The notes beneath the pieces are model-generated. The model saw only the letters and a program-made list of their open reading frames with translations. It had not been told where the DNA came from and searched no databases. A stretch of 64,000 bases of DNA from Ustulina deusta (Eukaryota > Ascomycota > Sordariomycetes > Xylariales > Xylariaceae), in NCBI GenBank assembly GCA_023159155.1, contig JAJNNX010000012.1:434001-498000 (forward strand), in the 5' to 3' direction. The translations under genes and the position numbers were made by a program. This document shows, piece by piece, positions 61,087 to 64,000 of this stretch. The stretch's first letter is position 1, and the number at the start of each line of letters is the position of its first letter.

Positions 61087-61141
61087 CACGTGGGCAGTGA
61101 TATTGGGGTGCCACGTGAGTTGCAATCCTACAGTACACGTG
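61087..61141. promoter_or_regulatory. Cluster of three CACGTG boxes upstream of the MFS gene
   Basis: CACGTG occurs at 61087-61092, 61112-61117 and 61136-61141, spaced 25 and 24 bp apart, and about 480-530 bp before the MFS start codon. CACGTG is the palindromic E-box bound by basic helix-loop-helix factors such as Pho4/NUC-1 (phosphate) and Cbf1 (sulfur). Which factor acts here, if any, is unknown. Confidence 0.5.
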
Positions 61142-61617
61142 GCATACTCACCGTATTTCTAGGGCCGGTGCTCATGGTTTCGTCTAAGAACCTTTTGTTC
61201 GGTGAGTCACAAACAATCTAACCTAGCAACGGTTACTTTTACCTAGCTTTTTTACCCGGTGTATCGTATAAGACAGCCAGAGAAGATGGGCATAATTGCT
61301 CCAGGCGGCAAGACAGTCGCGTAACAACGGCTAGCGCCATGAGGTATAGAGCTGCGTATGGTCCTCCCGGTTCCACGAACAGGGGACCGAGGTGTTACGA
61401 AGAATCTGTCCTGGATCTGACTACCCCAATGCCGGTTCAAAGCGGGGGGATTATGGAGGGAAACGGAGGAATGTGGGGGAGCGCTTATGTTAAAACGTGG
61501 AGATGAACACCATGTACTTAAGTATTATGATCCTCCCCGGGGGGAGGCGAGAAGACGAACAAGAGGACAGAACACAAGAAGGTAGCCGAGGTCCCGAAGC
61601 ATCGGGGTAGACACACA

Positions 61618-63519
61618 ATGAGTTCAATCAAGGACGTAGAATGCGGCTTTCACCAAGATGAAGATGTCGCCAAACCGACGGGCGACCGGGAAACCATGTC
61701 GAATGCCGCGAGGCCCGGCGACGGGACGATGCAGCTCATAGGTAACGACCGGGTTGTCCTCACAGAAGAAGATGTGCGTTCCCCCCAATCTCTCCAGACA
61801 AATATTATCCTGACAGCGCGAGATAGAACAGGCGCATCAGGCGGGAAACAGACAAGGTCATCTTGAGTATCCTGGTATGGGTGTACTTCCTGCAGATCCT
61901 CGACAAGTCCGTGCTGGGCTACGCCGCGACCTTCGGGCTCCAGGAGTCGACGGGCCTGACGGGGAGCCAATACTCCTTCCTCGGCTCCATCGCCCCGATC
62001 GCGCAGCTGGCCTGGCAGCCGGTCTCGAGCGTGCTCATCGTGAGGGTGCCTCACCGCATTTTGATGCCGGCTCTGGTTCTCGGTTGGGGCATCGCGTCCG
62101 CCGCGCTCACCGCTTGCCACGACTTCCCCACTCTCCTCGCTGCTCGGTTCTTCCTTGGTCTGTTCGAGGCCGGATGTCTCCCTCTATTCTCCGTCATCAC
62201 CTCTCAATGGTACCGCCGTGCCGAGCAGCCCTTGCGCGTTGCGGCGTGGTACGGCACGAACGGCATTGCTACTATCGTGGCATCGGCCTTGTCGTATGGG
62301 CTAGGACATATCCAGTCCCCTCTTCTAGAGTCATGGCAGATGTGAGTGTCAGTGCCGCGATGGCCTCCGGCAGGATAGATAGACGGCCAGGGGTTCTAAC
62401 CTCGCCTCAATAGCATCTTCCTCTTCGTCGGTCTCGTAACCATCGCTACAGCACCTTTCATATACTGGAGGTTAGACAACGACATTCCTTCGGCACGATT
62501 TCTATCTGAAGAGGATAAGCCGAAGGCCGTCGAGAGGTTGCGTGCCAACCAGACCGGTATGGGCAATCGAGAGTTCAAGTGGGGACAGGTCCTGGAGGTG
62601 TTTCTCGAGCCGAAGACCTACCTTTGGGTTGCTCTCTCCTTGTTCGTCAACGCCGGTGCATCCGTGACGAATACCTTTGGGCCTCTAATCCTCAACGGTC
62701 TCGGGTTTGACAAGTCAGAAACCCTCCAGGTCGCGCTCAAAATGGCAATTACTGACTTCGAGTGTTAGGTACTTGACCTCTCTACTTAACATCCCCTTCG
62801 GCTTTGTGCAGTGGGTTATCATCCTCCTCGCATCGTGGATTGTTCAGCGATTCCGCATCAAGTCAGCTGTCGTGGTGATTTTCGCACTACCCGTCGTCGC
62901 TGGCCTCGCCGTCTTATACACTGTCCCGCGGACGCCAGACAACAACGCACCGCTGCTTGTTGGGTACTACCTCCTCGCATTCTTGTTCGGAAATATCCCC
63001 GTCGTAGTAGCGTGGGTTATAGCAAACACAGCCGGCGCGACGAAGAGGTCGGCGATCATATGTAAGCGAGGACACCACCACTCTTCACATCCTCCTGGTA
63101 CTAACCCACCCCTCTTCTTCCCAGCGGTGTATAACGCAGCAGCGTCCATAGGCAATATCATCGGCCCCATCGTCTTCAACTCCAAAGACGCGCCGGACTA
63201 CTTTCCCGGCCTACGTGTAGTTCTAGGCTTTTTCGTAGCGACGGCCGCATGCGCGATCTTGCAAGCAGCCAACCTAACCTTCCTCAACAAGATGCAAGAG
63301 CGCCGGCGCGTGCAGAACGGTAAACCCGCCAAGATTAAGGATACGAGCATGTCGGATACGTACCAAGATCTTGCCATGAATGAGTCCTCTGACGGCGCTG
63401 GTAGTGTCTCAAGCAGTGCAGCCGAACAGGCTGCCGCCGGGCAGCAGAGTCGCATCGGCCAGAACGCCTTCGCTGACATGACTGATCGTGAAAATGACGA
63501 GTTTGTCTATGTTTTGTGA
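61618..63519 (+). CDS. MFS transporter, DAL5/allantoate-permease-like (anion:cation symporter family)
   Basis: Plasma-membrane proton symporter type for small organic anions; family members move allantoate, nicotinate, pantothenate, biotin precursors or dipeptides. Five exons: 61618-61773, 61827-62341, 62414-62713, 62769-63061 and 63125-63519; total 552 residues. The joins restore family text: VVLTEED to NRRIRRETDKVILS; ESWQ to IIFLFVGLVTI; GLGFDK to YLTSLLNIPFGFV; KRSAII to SVYNAAASIGNIIGP. The third intron has an unusual donor, GTCAGA. Residues 1-60 are a hydrophilic cytosolic leader. The first span contains VWVYFLQILDKSVLGYAATF, and the loop after the fourth span FEAGCLPLFSVITSQWYRR, both typical of DAL5-type carriers. 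About 12 spans are expected. The hydrophilic C-terminus is Ser/Ala-rich and ends ENDEFVYVL. Substrate cannot be read from sequence. Three E-boxes lie upstream. Confidence 0.93.
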
Positions 63520-64000
63520 AGAGATTGAATGTATTCGCGTCAGCTTTCGGGGCTCAAAACCTCCTGATAATGAGTAGCGTTGTGGTATCTAGAGAGTCTG
63601 GTCAACCTCCCTCCTACAACTACCAGTCTTGGCACCTACTGTTAGTGTAACGGGTGGGGCCCCCATACAATTTGTATGAGGGATTTTCTGCCCGCACTAA
63701 CACCCTTGATTTGGGTACGAGGTCGTAGGTTCCGGCTTTGGCACAGTCGACAACAGGCCATATTCTTTACCTTCGGGGACGGAATAAAACGCTCGACGCT
63801 CGTTATAATTACCTAGCGAGTACGGAGCCCGATATACGACGGCGAATGCGACCGGCGGACCACCTTGATATACGCCTTTCGAACCGGCGGTAGGAGGCTG
63901 CATTGGCACCCGTTCAAGTCACAAGGATTTTTCCCCACGGGGTTTTTGCCGGGTGAGCACGGGGAGTTTTGGGGGGTACGGACGCTGTCTTCGGGACCGG
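63520..64000. other. 3' flank and repeat-like end of window
   Basis: Contains the hairpin/inverted-repeat element at 63640-63702. The remaining sequence is GC-rich and has a minus-strand frame of 70 codons (63697-63909) without family features. It may be the edge of a repeat continuing beyond the window. Confidence 0.4.
63640..63702. repeat. Short inverted-repeat element with perfect hairpin
   Basis: TGTTAGTG (63640-63647) and CACTAACA (63695-63702) are exact reverse complements. Between them lies CATACAATTTGTATG (63664-63678), a hairpin with 7-bp arms and a single-base loop, flanked by CCCC and AGGG. The TG..CA outline also resembles a fragment of an LTR end. Too short to classify. Confidence 0.45.

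Larger units (their letters stand above)
59546..61617. other. Long intergenic region
   Basis: Two kb without a gene I can support. The reading frames at 60586-60783 and 60786-61028 lack features. Contents noted separately: an imperfect inverted-repeat element at 59871-60006 and three CACGTG boxes at 61087-61141. The final 120 bp are purine-rich on the plus strand and should form the 5' leader of the MFS gene. Confidence 0.55.

Noticed and set aside
1..64000. CRISPR arrays, bacterial operons, ribosome binding sites
   Set aside because: Eukaryotic sequence; the tandem repeats seen lack unique spacers of constant length.

Overview
The window is nuclear DNA of a filamentous ascomycete (Pezizomycotina, most likely a Sordariomycete; genus not determinable from sequence alone). 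Evidence: compact genes with short introns (about 50-106 bp, GT..AG, CTAAC/CTGAC-type branch sites), fungal forms of eIF3e, mL49, VPS41 and APC1, and sharp alternation between GC-balanced gene segments and extremely AT-rich blocks whose damage is almost purely C-to-T / G-to-A. That pattern is the mark of repeat-induced point mutation (RIP).

Layout. 1-18.73 kb is a RIP-degraded block holding a structurally complete 7.4-kb LTR retrotransposon (7586-14988; 5-bp target duplication ATACT). A 159-bp tandem duplication at 18735-19052, with one mutated and one nearly clean copy, marks its edge. 19.05-21.2 kb is a small GC-balanced island with one deleted FAD-oxidase pseudogene. 21.2-27.45 kb is a second, T-skewed AT-rich block. 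27.45-31.58 kb has no gene I can call, but one decayed coding stretch. 31.58-33.37 kb is a secreted M28 aminopeptidase. 33.7-37.15 kb is a graveyard of three broken genes (alpha/beta hydrolase, a fungal domain-of-unknown-function family, a FAD monooxygenase) damaged by indels and deletions rather than by RIP.

From 37.8 kb the region is conserved core genome: eIF3e (minus) and mitochondrial ribosomal protein mL49 (plus) diverge from one 468-bp spacer; then a PLP-dependent diaminopropionate ammonia-lyase-like gene (minus), a seven-exon collagen-like membrane protein (minus), VPS41 of the HOPS complex (minus) and APC1 of the anaphase-promoting complex (plus) diverging from a 0.94-kb spacer, a SprT-like zinc metalloprotease with a C-terminal membrane segment (plus), and a DAL5-type MFS transporter (plus) with three CACGTG boxes upstream. 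The last 0.5 kb carries a hairpin/inverted-repeat element.

The genes do not form one pathway. Core genes serve translation, vesicle fusion and the cell cycle, interspersed with accessory genes for nitrogen or nutrient acquisition (aminopeptidase, ammonia-lyase, MFS transporter). The most unusual object is the collagen-like protein: a single membrane span followed by 82 uninterrupted Gly-X-Y triplets whose register survives six introns, with a charge pattern that predicts a cytosolic collagen rod.
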